64,000 nt of DNA from Algoriphagus marincola DSM 16067 (GTDB taxonomy: Bacteria > Bacteroidota > Bacteroidia > Cytophagales > Cyclobacteriaceae). The stretch spans positions 124,001 through 188,000 of the forward strand of contig NZ_AUBU01000002.1 of the NCBI RefSeq assembly GCF_000429405.1, written 5' to 3'. Positions 24,080 through 33,300 of this stretch are shown here, one piece after another. A program made the position numbers and the translations under genes. The notes under the pieces were generated by a model. That model was not told the DNA's origin, did not search any database, and worked only from the letters and a program-made list of their open reading frames with translations. Positions within the stretch are counted from its first letter, which is position 1; each line of letters opens with the position of its first letter.

Positions 24080-24850
24080 TTAGGGATTGAAATAAATGGT
24101 AACCACAGACTCAAAGCGCAAGCCAAGAAGGGAACCTGCATCTCCGTGATTAATGGCAATTTCTAGCAGTCCTAGGCTATTGAAATAGGCGAAACAGTCA
24201 CCTAGGTCCACCTGTCCAAATCCAGTATGAAGGCGATCAAGCCTCTCCCTACCGATTTCGATAGTGAAATTACCCGGGTTCAATTTGTCGAATAGTTCTT
24301 TACTGATATTTGTGATAGCATTTCCATAGCGATCCACTCGGATGACATGTCCTGTGATAAATTCTCGGGTGGCCTTGGGATTGCGTGGCATGGCTTTTTT
24401 AAATTGATCCAAAGGCCCACCAAAATCATGGATGGCAGCTCCCGACGCTACTTTGGCAGCGATCGGAGCTAGGATGTCTTTTGCTGGGAAGCTACTTTCC
24501 TGCACATGGATATCTGCAAATTTGACTAGAATCCCCGGTTCTTTATCAGCCAGAAGGCTTAGAATGCCGTTGTTTGGAGCGATAAAAATATGCTCTTCCA
24601 GTTTTGCACCAATGTATCCCTGAGTCATTTCGCCGGTAGTATTGACCGCTACCAAGTGCACTGTTCCTTTCGGAAAATCTCTAAATGATGCCTTTAAAAT
24701 GAAAGCAGCTTGCTCCAGATCAAATGACTTGATATGATGAGATAAGTCAATGATATTCAATTGCGGATTGATCGCCAACATTTTGGCTTTCACAGCAGGT
24801 ACGTAATGATCCTGATCTCCAAAATCTGAGATGAATGTCACCAAGGCCAT
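24080..24850 (-). CDS. SAM hydrolase/hydroxide adenosyltransferase (DUF62)
   Basis: A 256-residue protein of the S-adenosyl-L-methionine hydroxide adenosyltransferase family, which converts SAM and water to adenosine and methionine. Family features are TFISDFGDQDHYV (5-17) with the conserved aspartates, IIDLSHHI (33-40), HLVAVNTTGE, FIAPNNGILS, and the C-terminal GHVIRVDRYGNAITNI. Its product adenosine could feed the adenosine kinase at 16912-17907. It is divergent from phoH, with about 100 bases of shared upstream sequence. Confidence 0.92.
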   Translation of the reverse strand: MALVTFISDFGDQDHYVPAVKAKMLAINPQLNIIDLSHHIKSFDLEQAAFILKASFRDFPKGTVHLVAVNTTGEMTQGYIGAKLEEHIFIAPNNGILSLLADKEPGILVKFADIHVQESSFPAKDILAPIAAKVASGAAIHDFGGPLDQFKKAMPRNPKATREFITGHVIRVDRYGNAITNISKELFDKLNPGNFTIEIGRERLDRLHTGFGQVDLGDCFAYFNSLGLLEIAINHGDAGSLLGLRFESVVTIYFNP

Positions 24851-24953
24851 AGAAGCAAGTCAATTAAAATTATGTACTTTTGTTGAGAGGGCTTTGAGAC
24901 AAAAATAGAATAATATCTCAGCCCCTTCAAGAATATTTAACTGATTAAAAAAT

Positions 24954-25943
24954 TTGGTAGAAAAAGTAATCACGCTGGAAAATGTGCCCCTTGCAGAATT
25001 TTTAGGGCAAGCAAATGAAAACATCCGTCAGGTGGCGCAGGCATTTCCACAAAGCAAAATCATCTCTCGGGGCAACGAAATCCGAATTCAAGGCGGTGCT
25101 CCTGAAATCCTACGCATTAATAATCTGATCAACCTTCTTTTGGAGCACGTGGAGCGATTCGGACACCTCAGTCCTGATAAGGTGAAGGACTATCTCGATA
25201 TGGAAGGGATCCCTTTCGAGCAGTCAAGCAGGGATCAGGTCATTGTATTTGGGAATAAAGGCTTGGTCATCAAGCCCAAATCCCCCAATCAGCGCAAACT
25301 TGTGGAGGCCTCTTTCAAAAATGATTTGGTCTTCGCTTTGGGACCGGCAGGTACCGGGAAAACATACATTGCTGTGGCGCTCGCTGTGAGAGCATTGAAG
25401 AACCGTGAAGTCAAACGTATAATCATTACCCGTCCTGCAGTAGAAGCTGGTGAAAATCTTGGTTTCTTACCAGGGGACTTGCAAGAAAAACTCGATCCTT
25501 ACCTGCGACCCATTTATGATGCGCTTCAGGACATGGTTCCACCGGAGAAGCTTAAGTATTATCAAGAGACCCGCGTGATCGAAATCGCTCCCCTTGCATA
25601 TATGCGAGGCAGGACGCTTCATGATGCCTTTGTGCTTTTGGATGAGGCGCAGAATACCACTTCTGAGCAGATTAAAATGTTTTTGACTCGAATGGGGCCC
25701 AATTCCAAGGTGATTATCACGGGGGATCAGACTCAAGTGGATTTACCAATTAGGCAAAAATCCGGTCTTCGGGAAGCACTTCGTATCCTAGATGGTGTTA
25801 AAGGTATTGGAATAGTCAATTTGAGCGGAAAAGATGTGATCCGACATAAACTTGTCAAAGCTATAATCGAAGCATACGATAAGCATCAAATCGAAAAGGA
25901 AAATTCAAGAAATGAGCCTGCTAGTAGGAAAAGTGACCGGTAA
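24954..25943 (+). CDS. PhoH family ATPase
   Basis: A 329-residue cytoplasmic P-loop protein of the PhoH family, linked to RNA metabolism and phosphate stress. A KH-like N-terminal region (about 1-100) precedes the ATPase core, with Walker A GPAGTGKT (130-137) and Walker B VLLDEAQNTT. Start is TTG at 24954, which opens the conserved VEKVITLENVPL. A TACTTTTG -7-like element lies at 24875-24882. The gene overlaps the following acetyltransferase by 32 bases. Confidence 0.92.
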   Translation: MVEKVITLENVPLAEFLGQANENIRQVAQAFPQSKIISRGNEIRIQGGAPEILRINNLINLLLEHVERFGHLSPDKVKDYLDMEGIPFEQSSRDQVIVFGNKGLVIKPKSPNQRKLVEASFKNDLVFALGPAGTGKTYIAVALAVRALKNREVKRIIITRPAVEAGENLGFLPGDLQEKLDPYLRPIYDALQDMVPPEKLKYYQETRVIEIAPLAYMRGRTLHDAFVLLDEAQNTTSEQIKMFLTRMGPNSKVIITGDQTQVDLPIRQKSGLREALRILDGVKGIGIVNLSGKDVIRHKLVKAIIEAYDKHQIEKENSRNEPASRKSDR

Positions 25944-26346
25944 AGCCGGAAGGGATATCATTTTCAAAATTCGGGAGGAAGTATTCGTGGTGGAGCAAAA
26001 AGTGGACGCTGCTGATGAATATGATGAATTTGAAGAAACATCTACCCATTTTCTCGCGTCATTAGGAGGAAAGGCTGTAGGAACTGCTAGATGGAGGTTT
26101 ACTCCCTATGGCATCAAATTGGAGCGCTTTGCTGTTCGAAAAGATGCCAGAGGAAAAGGTGTAGGGCAAGCTTTGGTCTCAGCCGTTCTAAGAGATATTA
26201 TGGTTCATCCGGACGCTGCAGGCAAAAAGCGCTACCTACATGCTCAACTGGAAGCTGTTCCTCTCTATGCCAAGTTTGGTTTCAAAAAAGTAGGTGATCA
26301 ATTCGAGGAATGTAATATTCTCCATTACAAAATGGAGTTAGGCTAA
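25912..26346 (+). CDS. GNAT family N-acetyltransferase
   Basis: A 144-residue single-domain GNAT protein similar in pattern to ElaA/YjcF-type acetyltransferases. The acetyl-CoA binding loop is KDARGKGVGQAL (about 77-88); the N-terminal IREEVFVVEQKV is the usual opening of this subgroup. The substrate is unknown. It begins inside phoH (32-base overlap, different frame), so its translation depends on ribosomes finishing phoH. Confidence 0.9.
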   Translation: MSLLVGKVTGKAGRDIIFKIREEVFVVEQKVDAADEYDEFEETSTHFLASLGGKAVGTARWRFTPYGIKLERFAVRKDARGKGVGQALVSAVLRDIMVHPDAAGKKRYLHAQLEAVPLYAKFGFKKVGDQFEECNILHYKMELG

Positions 26347-26392
26347 AAAAATAGTAATTTTGTTTTTACCATTTATTGTTTAAAATCTAGAT

Positions 26393-26959
26393 ATGAAAAA
26401 TTTAACTATTCTTCTTTTAACCCTCATTTTCGGGTTTAATGCTTACAGTCAAACCGTCGTCTCCAGTAGTAGTGGCAATGCCTTTAGTGGAGATCGAACG
26501 AATGAAATCAAGCTAAATTTCGCAAATCTGATTGCCCTTGGATCGATTGAAATTGGATACGAGAAGTTTCTTTCAGAGGATACTTCACTCGATCTGCAAT
26601 TGCATATCAATGATAGATTTGGGTATAATTCTCAGGCTAACGGAAAAAATTACAAAACAAATTCTGTTCAGGCTGCCATGAATTTTTACTTTGGGACCAA
26701 CCCAAACGGTAGGTTCTTTCTTTACCCACTAGCGAAGATTCGGTTTGGTGAATTTGAAGAGCCTGTAGATGGCGGTATTGCAACCACCAATATGAATGCC
26801 TTTATGATTGGAGTCGGTGCCGGATTTAAGTGGGAGCTTTCAGAAAGCTTTGCATTTGGACCCTATGTCAGTATTGCTAGAGGATTTAGTAATGAGGTCG
26901 CAGATCGATTTACAAGAATAGAACTCAACGGTGGGTTTAGCCTTGGCTATCGGTTTTAA
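26393..26959 (+). CDS. Putative outer-membrane beta-barrel protein
   Basis: A 188-residue exported protein (signal peptide 1-19, ending AYSQ). The mature part is a series of amphipathic strands with aromatic girdle residues and ends in LGYRF, the terminal phenylalanine recognised by the BAM complex. It resembles small OmpW/DUF3575-like eight-stranded barrels. A pore or structural role is likely, not proven. It is followed by a strong terminator. Confidence 0.82.
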   Translation: MKNLTILLLTLIFGFNAYSQTVVSSSSGNAFSGDRTNEIKLNFANLIALGSIEIGYEKFLSEDTSLDLQLHINDRFGYNSQANGKNYKTNSVQAAMNFYFGTNPNGRFFLYPLAKIRFGEFEEPVDGGIATTNMNAFMIGVGAGFKWELSESFAFGPYVSIARGFSNEVADRFTRIELNGGFSLGYRF

Positions 26960-26978
26960 GATCTAAAAATTTCTTATG

Positions 26979-27012
26979 AAGCCATCCTAAGTTTTTGGGA
27001 TGGCTTTTTTTT
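26979..27012 (+). terminator. Terminator after the beta-barrel gene
   Basis: Stem AAGCCATCC/GGATGGCTT (26979-26987 with 26998-27006), 10-base loop, then a run of T bases. Confidence 0.9.
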
Positions 27013-27041
27013 ACCGTAAATTGTAGGAAAGCTTTTTGAAG

Positions 27042-28958
27042 ATGAGGTTTTCCGATTATCCTTTTTTGAGATACCTTCTTTTTTTCTTGGCAGGAATCTG
27101 CTTGAGTTTTCTGTTTCCTTTTGGGGTTTCCAAGTTGGTTTTTTTGATTTCGATAGTACTTCTGTGGTTGATTTACTTTTTAGCAGTCCGTCAAAAGGCA
27201 AATCTTTCCATATTGACCTGGTTAGCGTATTCACAGTTGATTGTGTTGGGTTGGTTGCTCCCTTCTTTTCATCGGGAAGAGCAAAAAGAAACTGTATTGG
27301 ATGGTCCTTACCTTGCCCAAGTACAAGCTTATGATCTGCAAAAGCCCAACTCCAAGGAAAATCTGCTTTTAGCCCAGTATTATTTTGATTCTTCCAAATG
27401 GATCAAAGTCAACCAGCAAATCATCATTTATCATCAATCAGCAAGCGAGTTTATCCCCGGCCAATGGGTACTCGTGTCCGATAAGCCGGAGCAGATTGAA
27501 GCTCCCAGAAACCCAAATGAATTTGACTACAAAGGCTTTCTTTTGCTAAAAGGCATCACTGCCAGACAATTTATCCCAGAGGGAAAATCACAGATTATTT
27601 CTATTGAAACTAATCGACCATTCTACTTCTTTGCTGATGATTTACGGAAAAGTCTAAGTGATCTCCTAGAGAAACACATTCCTCAGAATTCTTCTTTGCC
27701 TATTGCTAAAGCCCTACTTCTCGGTCAAAAGAACCATTTGGATCATTCTACCCGGCAGGCTTATTCTGAGTCTGGTGTTATGCATATTTTGGCAGTCTCT
27801 GGACTTCATGTTGGGATTCTGGTAGCGGTTTTGTTGTTCTTGATTCGGCCTCTGAAATTATCGGGATTGGCTCGAAAAAGCTATCTCTTAGTTCTGGTTT
27901 TGGTCATTTGGACTTACGCGACTATCACGGGTCTTTCTCCTTCAGTAGTGCGGGCATCTGTCATGTTTACCTTGATTGTGCTCGGTCAGCTTCGGGATCG
28001 CAAGCCACCCATATTTAACATTTTGGCCTTCTCGGCGATTTTAATGATTGCCGTTAACCCGGGAGTGATCACAGAAGTTGGATTCCAACTTTCCTATTTG
28101 GCAGTGGCAGGAATCATCTTGCTTCAACCACTCATCGTAAGGGTCTGGTATCCAAAAAGTCGAATTTTGGAATACCTCTGGCAGCTTGGTGCGGTCTCAA
28201 TTGCGGCACAGCTCGCTACTTTTCCACTTTCAGTCTGGTATTTCCATAGTTTTCCGGTTTGGTTTCTACCAGCCAACCTGTTGGTTATTCCTATCACATT
28301 CTTAATCATGCAGGTTGGAATTCCCATGTTATTAATCGGCTGGATTCCTTTTCTGGGAAAAGCTTTGGGGTGGGTAGTCGGGAGTTTAATTCAGGTCGAA
28401 CTTTGGATTTTGGAGGCCTTTCGTCTTTTGCCCTTCCGCTTAAATGAACTCACCATTCAGCCAGTCACCATGCTTTTGGTTTGGTCATTGCTGCTAGTTT
28501 GGGCGGCATGGGAGTATGTTCCAAAGAAACAGCTTGCTTTTTGGTCAGTAGCTTTATTGTTTGTTTGGGCTATGAGTGGCATGCTTCAGTTGATTTCCAA
28601 TCAAAAGCCAGAAGTGGTCATCTACCGGGCAGAGGAAGGTTGGGCCATTGATTATTGGACAGGAGTAGAATTGAAATCCTATAATCAAAGTATTTCTTCG
28701 GAAGATGCAGATTATGTGATTCTTCCAAATCGTGTCAAAAGCAATTGGGGGAATGATCCTCAGGAACTTCAGGTTTTCTCAACCCAAGAAGGTGATTTAT
28801 ATTTCTCCGAATTGGATTTGACAATAAATGAAAAGCGAATGGTTTTGGGTCAAAAATCTCCTCAGAATATTCAAATGTGGGATTCTCAAGGATGGATTAA
28901 ACATTCAGATTCCAAAAGCTTAGAGATTCCTTTTACTGCTCTTCGACTGACTTTTTGA
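27042..28958 (+). CDS. ComEC/Rec2 family DNA-uptake channel, without beta-lactamase domain
   Basis: A 638-residue membrane protein of the ComEC family, which moves transforming DNA strands across the inner membrane. Hydrophobic segments at about 10-65 precede the DUF4131/OB-like domain (about 70-190). The Competence domain (about 210-480) contains LLGQKNHLDHSTRQAYSESG and HILAVSGLHVGIL. Beyond the last helices (about 500-520) there is only a 120-residue soluble tail, with no metal-binding HxHxDH motif of the metallo-beta-lactamase domain. I use the ATG at 27042; a TTG two codons earlier is possible. Confidence 0.9.
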   Translation: MRFSDYPFLRYLLFFLAGICLSFLFPFGVSKLVFLISIVLLWLIYFLAVRQKANLSILTWLAYSQLIVLGWLLPSFHREEQKETVLDGPYLAQVQAYDLQKPNSKENLLLAQYYFDSSKWIKVNQQIIIYHQSASEFIPGQWVLVSDKPEQIEAPRNPNEFDYKGFLLLKGITARQFIPEGKSQIISIETNRPFYFFADDLRKSLSDLLEKHIPQNSSLPIAKALLLGQKNHLDHSTRQAYSESGVMHILAVSGLHVGILVAVLLFLIRPLKLSGLARKSYLLVLVLVIWTYATITGLSPSVVRASVMFTLIVLGQLRDRKPPIFNILAFSAILMIAVNPGVITEVGFQLSYLAVAGIILLQPLIVRVWYPKSRILEYLWQLGAVSIAAQLATFPLSVWYFHSFPVWFLPANLLVIPITFLIMQVGIPMLLIGWIPFLGKALGWVVGSLIQVELWILEAFRLLPFRLNELTIQPVTMLLVWSLLLVWAAWEYVPKKQLAFWSVALLFVWAMSGMLQLISNQKPEVVIYRAEEGWAIDYWTGVELKSYNQSISSEDADYVILPNRVKSNWGNDPQELQVFSTQEGDLYFSELDLTINEKRMVLGQKSPQNIQMWDSQGWIKHSDSKSLEIPFTALRLTF

Positions 28959-29004
28959 AAAAGCCCTACACTGTCCTAACTTGTCCAAGTAAACCCAAAG
29001 AATA

Positions 29005-29781
29005 ATGAACGATATTGTCCTTTTTGAAAAATCCAATAGGATAGGAAAAATAACCCTTAACCGCCCCGAAAAGCGAAATGCAATGAGTCCAGAATTAGTC
29101 AGTGGCCTTTTGGAAATTTTGGATCGGGTGGAGAATGAGGAGGATGTGAAGGTGGTGATTTTGGCAGCTGCAGGGAAAGCATTTTGTGCCGGGGCTGACC
29201 TCGCTTACATTCAAAAGATGCAGGACTTTACTCCCGAAGAAAACTTGGAGGACAGTATGCGGCTGATGAGCCTGTTTGATCGGATTTATAATTTCCCCAA
29301 GCCCATTATAGCCGCTGTGCAAGGGCATGCTTTGGCAGGTGGCTGTGGTTTGGTGACAGTTTGTGATTTTGCTTTCGCAGTGCCTGAGGCACTTTTTGGC
29401 TACACGGAAGTTCGAATCGGCTTTATTCCTGCCTTGGTTTCTGTATTCCTTCAGGAGCAGATTGGTGCCGCCAAAACTCAGGAATTACTCCTTTCTGGTG
29501 ATTTGATTTCTGCGCAAAAGGCAGCTAATCTTGGCCTTATCACCGAACTCGCTGAGTCAGATCAACTGATGGAAACGGTTACCGAATTTGCGGAAAAGCT
29601 AGTGGAAAAGAATTCTGCGAACTCTATGCGGGCAACCAAACTTTTGCTGCGAAATATTCATCGGGAGGAACGCGAACAAAAATTGCTGCTCGCTGCAAAA
29701 ATGAATGCAGAGTCCCGCTCGCATCAGGACTGTAAGGACGGAATTGCTGCTTTTTTGAATAAAGAAACCCCAAACTGGTAA
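29005..29781 (+). CDS. Enoyl-CoA hydratase/isomerase family protein
   Basis: A 258-residue crotonase-fold enzyme. The oxyanion-hole segments are AFCAGADLAYI (about 54-64) and HALAGGCGLV (about 112-121); the glutamate regions GYTEVRIGFIP follow. The pattern suits 3-methylglutaconyl-CoA or short-chain enoyl-CoA hydratases of Bacteroidota; exact substrate is not certain. Its stop codon directly abuts the TTG start of recQ, so it heads an operon running to the Sua5 gene. Confidence 0.9.
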   Translation: MNDIVLFEKSNRIGKITLNRPEKRNAMSPELVSGLLEILDRVENEEDVKVVILAAAGKAFCAGADLAYIQKMQDFTPEENLEDSMRLMSLFDRIYNFPKPIIAAVQGHALAGGCGLVTVCDFAFAVPEALFGYTEVRIGFIPALVSVFLQEQIGAAKTQELLLSGDLISAQKAANLGLITELAESDQLMETVTEFAEKLVEKNSANSMRATKLLLRNIHREEREQKLLLAAKMNAESRSHQDCKDGIAAFLNKETPNW

Positions 29782-31698
29782 TTGGAAAAGCAGGCCAAAG
29801 ATATCTTAAAGCAGGTTTTTGGGCACGATGATTTTCGTCCGGTCCAAAAGCAAGTGATCCTGTCTGTTTTGGATGGGAAAGATACTTTTGCGCTCATGCC
29901 TACTGGCGGAGGGAAGTCTCTCTGCTACCAAATTCCGGCTCTTGTACAGGAGGGGATTTGTCTGGTCATTAGCCCTTTGATTGCTTTGATGAAGGATCAA
30001 GTCGATCAACTCAAAAGTAAGGGGATTTTGGCTCAAGCCATCTATTCAGGAATGAGCTATCGGGAAATAGACCGAGTATTAGATAATTGCGTGCACGGGA
30101 ATTATAAATTCCTCTATGTGTCTCCCGAGCGTCTCAAATCGGAGCTTTTTTTGGAGCGATTCAAGCAAATGCCCGTCAATCTGATTGCCGTCGATGAAGC
30201 TCATTGTATTTCACAGTGGGGCTATGATTTTCGGCCACCATATTTGGAGATTGCTGAGATTAAGCCCTTTCATCCGAATGTGCCGATCTTGGCATTGACT
30301 GCATCTGCTACCCCCCAAGTCGTGGAGGATATCCAGGAAAAGCTGGAAATGAAAAACCCGGTGATTTTCCGACAGAGTTTTGCCCGTGAAAATCTAGGAT
30401 ACCATGTTCGCATGGTTGAAAACAAGCTCGTCAAAGCGAAGGAAATCCTTAGCCGTATTCCTGGTTCAGCAATTTGGTATGTTCGTAATCGGCAGGCTAC
30501 GCAGGATATTGCCAAGGCTTTGGGCCAATTGGGAATTTCTGCAACGTACTACCATGCCGGAATGTCCATGGCAGACCGCTCTAAGCGTCAGCAAGAATGG
30601 ATGAAGGGGAATGTTCGGGTGATGGTTGCCACCAATGCCTTTGGGATGGGGATTGACAAGCCGGATGTCCGGATCGTTTTGCATTCGGATGCACCTGAAA
30701 ATATCGAAAGCTACTATCAGGAGGCTGGAAGAGCAGGAAGAGATGGCAAGCCGGCCTATGCGGTTTTGCTTTGCAGCGAGGAGAATCTTGAAAAACTGAT
30801 GGAGCGGGCGGCCCTGGTCTATCCTCCCATTGAATTTGTCAAGCGGGTTTACCAGTCCCTGGCAAATTATTTTCAGATCGCGGTGGGAAGTAATATGCTC
30901 AGCAGCTTCGATTTTGAGTGGGGAGAGTTCGCTAAAACGTATAACCTTGGTGTGCTGGAAACTTTTTATGCCTTGAAAGTTCTCGAAGAGGAAGGTTTTA
31001 TCGGAATGAATGAAAGCTTTTTTAGCCCTTCAAAAATTCATTTTCTGGTCAATCCCAAGCAACTGTATGAGTTTCAGATTTCCCAGGCAAAGCTAGATCC
31101 ATTGATCAAAATCTTGCTTCGAACCTATGGGGGAAATCTGTTTTCAGAGTACATCAAAATTCAGGAATCGAAGCTCTCTAAGCTGCTGGAAACTTCCGAA
31201 AGCCAAGTTGTCAAATCGCTTGAGAAGATGGCCCAAATGGATATCATTGACTATGAAAAGCGCAAGGACAAGCCGCAAATCACCTTTTTGACAGGGCGAT
31301 ACGATGCGGGAAAATTGCCGTTGAATGTAAAACGAATAGACCTTCGAAGAGAGTTGACACTGGAAAAGGCTAAAAGTATGGTCATGTATGCTCATCAAAA
31401 TCTTCTTTGTCGGACACAATTTATCCAGGAGTATTTCGGAGAAGAAACTGATAAAAAATGTGGAATTTGTGACTGGTGTATCCAACTTTCCAAGTACCCC
31501 GAGCAGGAAGAAAGGAACCTGAAAGCCTGGCTGTTCGAAACTTTGAGGCAGCATGGAGAGTTAAAAGAGAGTCTATTACAAAGTCACCTCAGCAGCAAAA
31601 AGTCTGAGATTCTTGCCCAATTGGTACGAAGACTTACAGATGAAGGCCAACTTCAAGTGACATCCCAAGGGAATCTTAAACTATCCATCAATGAATAA
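29782..31698 (+). CDS. recQ: ATP-dependent DNA helicase, RecQ family
   Basis: A 638-residue 3'-5' helicase acting in recombination and fork repair. Walker A is TGGGKS (41-46), the DEAH box is VDEAHCISQWG, the second RecA domain has GRAGRDGKPAYAVLL, and the zinc-binding subdomain ends in CGICDWC. No clear HRDC domain is present at the C terminus, so it is the short form with a winged helix. The start is TTG at 29782, zero bases after the preceding stop codon. It overlaps the next gene by eight bases. Confidence 0.93.
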   Translation: MEKQAKDILKQVFGHDDFRPVQKQVILSVLDGKDTFALMPTGGGKSLCYQIPALVQEGICLVISPLIALMKDQVDQLKSKGILAQAIYSGMSYREIDRVLDNCVHGNYKFLYVSPERLKSELFLERFKQMPVNLIAVDEAHCISQWGYDFRPPYLEIAEIKPFHPNVPILALTASATPQVVEDIQEKLEMKNPVIFRQSFARENLGYHVRMVENKLVKAKEILSRIPGSAIWYVRNRQATQDIAKALGQLGISATYYHAGMSMADRSKRQQEWMKGNVRVMVATNAFGMGIDKPDVRIVLHSDAPENIESYYQEAGRAGRDGKPAYAVLLCSEENLEKLMERAALVYPPIEFVKRVYQSLANYFQIAVGSNMLSSFDFEWGEFAKTYNLGVLETFYALKVLEEEGFIGMNESFFSPSKIHFLVNPKQLYEFQISQAKLDPLIKILLRTYGGNLFSEYIKIQESKLSKLLETSESQVVKSLEKMAQMDIIDYEKRKDKPQITFLTGRYDAGKLPLNVKRIDLRRELTLEKAKSMVMYAHQNLLCRTQFIQEYFGEETDKKCGICDWCIQLSKYPEQEERNLKAWLFETLRQHGELKESLLQSHLSSKKSEILAQLVRRLTDEGQLQVTSQGNLKLSINE

Positions 31699-32290
31699 TT
31701 TCTTCGATGATCTATTTGGCAAAATCTTTAAAAACCCAGCCAAATCACCTGTCAAGCATAAGGAAAACTATGCGGTCAAGGAGGCTGACTTGGAAGAGAT
31801 CGATCGGTGGATAGAAACCGAAGAAGCAGCTGGCCTTTTTGATAAGGTGTATAGAAGCTATCATCTCAAGCGAACAGGGATCAACGAGAGCCCTCAGGTA
31901 CATCTTTTTCAGTCTCCCTATGCGAATGGCTTTGCTGTCACCTTTGAGCCTCCATTTACAGCAGAAACTTTTTCTAAACTTTTCTTGGCTTTCTCCCGAC
32001 GCATCCTAGCTTTGGGGTATAAGCAGGTGAGCTTGGACCGGAAAATGGAAGAAATCAATAATCAGGTTCGAGTTACCGAAAAGTTTTACTTGAAGCCTCC
32101 GCTTCAAGCTCCCGTAGAGAATGAGTTGATTTCTCAGCTCTTCGGCAATGTAAGCATCGAGAAAATAAGTGTGGACAATAAGCCCAGCTACCTAAAACTC
32201 TTAGTCACGGTCTATTCTGATCGCCTATATCAAAATGCCAAACCTTTTGATCAGATGATGGACCGATTATTCGAAACACAACATGGATAG
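31691..32290 (+). CDS. Conserved hypothetical protein
   Basis: A 199-residue soluble protein of no family I recognise. The first 30 residues are basic (FGKIFKNPAKSPVKHKENYAVK) and the rest has alternating helices and strands (HLFQSPYANGFAVTF; RVTEKFYLKPP). It overlaps recQ by eight bases upstream and the NUDIX gene by eight bases downstream, so it is translationally coupled on both sides. No catalytic motif stands out. Confidence 0.78.
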   Translation: MNNFFDDLFGKIFKNPAKSPVKHKENYAVKEADLEEIDRWIETEEAAGLFDKVYRSYHLKRTGINESPQVHLFQSPYANGFAVTFEPPFTAETFSKLFLAFSRRILALGYKQVSLDRKMEEINNQVRVTEKFYLKPPLQAPVENELISQLFGNVSIEKISVDNKPSYLKLLVTVYSDRLYQNAKPFDQMMDRLFETQHG

Positions 32291-32834
32291 AACGATATTA
32301 AAAAACCAGCTGGAAACCTACAGAACTCCATACGAGGAGGAATCGGCATTTGTCAAGGATTTTGCAGAATTGACTTTGGATCCTTTGGCCTATAAGCGGG
32401 AGCGATTGGCAGGGCATTTCACGGCTTCATCTTGGATTGTCAATAAGGATCGGACACATACGCTATTAACACTTCATCGAAAACTCGGGCGCTGGCTGCA
32501 GCTGGGAGGGCACGCAGACGGAAATGAGAATCTCTTCGAGGTAGCTCTCAAGGAAGCTGGAGAGGAAAGCGGGCTTAAAAACCTTATGCTCGTCGAAGAA
32601 CGAATTTTTGATTTGGACAAACACATCATTCCTGAGCGTCCTCACGTTCCCGAGCATTTTCATTACGACGTACGGTTTCTGATTGAGGCAGATATCGATG
32701 AGCCGCTACAGATGAGTGATGAAAGTATTTCATTGGCTTGGTTTAGCTTTGATGCGGTGGCTGATATGATTGGATATAACCCATCCATCCTTCGCATGCT
32801 AGAGAAAACCAGCAAATCCGAGATTCTACTGTAA
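32283..32834 (+). CDS. NUDIX hydrolase
   Basis: A 183-residue pyrophosphohydrolase. The Nudix box is GHADGNENLFEVALKEAGEE (continuing SGL), matching G-x5-E-x7-[RK]-E-U-x-E-E-x-G-U with lysine in place of the usual arginine. The N-terminal 45 residues are a helical extension. The substrate could be a damaged nucleotide or nucleoside diphosphate derivative. It overlaps its upstream neighbour by eight bases. Confidence 0.92.
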   Translation: MDRTILKNQLETYRTPYEEESAFVKDFAELTLDPLAYKRERLAGHFTASSWIVNKDRTHTLLTLHRKLGRWLQLGGHADGNENLFEVALKEAGEESGLKNLMLVEERIFDLDKHIIPERPHVPEHFHYDVRFLIEADIDEPLQMSDESISLAWFSFDAVADMIGYNPSILRMLEKTSKSEILL

Positions 32835-32854
32835 CCCAAAAGCGATCTTTCCCC

Positions 32855-33268
32855 TTGGAAAATTTTCAATTCTCCGTTCCTATTCAGGTTCGTTTTTCGG
32901 ACATAGATGGCTACATGCACGTCAATAATGGGATCTTCTTCAATTATTTCGAGCATGCCCGTGCCCAATACCTTTACGAGAAATGCGACTGGAACATCAT
33001 GGAGATCGGTACTGTAGTGGCCCGAATTGAGCTCGATTATGTAAAGCCCATCCATTTGGATGACAAAGTCCAGGCTTGGGTCAGTTGTACCCGTGTGGGG
33101 AATTCATCATTTGATTTGGAGCATGTTTTAGCCAGTGAAGATCAATCTACCATTTTTGCAAAATGTAAAACTGTCATGGTCTCTGTGTCCATGAAAAATA
33201 TGAAGCCAGTTCCGATTCCAGCCGAACATAGAGCTATTTTGGAATCTGACCTGCACAAGAGCGCCTGA
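32855..33268 (+). CDS. Acyl-CoA thioesterase (4HBT family)
   Basis: A 137-residue hot-dog-fold thioesterase. The conserved VRFSDIDGYMHVNNG (13-27) has the catalytic aspartate and HVNN motif of the YbgC/FadM branch; FFNYFEHARAQYL follows. Start is TTG at 32855, which begins the conserved ENFQFSVPIQVRF. It sits in the same operon as recQ and the NUDIX gene, 20 bases after the latter. Confidence 0.9.
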   Translation: MENFQFSVPIQVRFSDIDGYMHVNNGIFFNYFEHARAQYLYEKCDWNIMEIGTVVARIELDYVKPIHLDDKVQAWVSCTRVGNSSFDLEHVLASEDQSTIFAKCKTVMVSVSMKNMKPVPIPAEHRAILESDLHKSA

Positions 33269-33300
33269 TTACCTATCTTTGCGCCAAAATCATTTGAATC

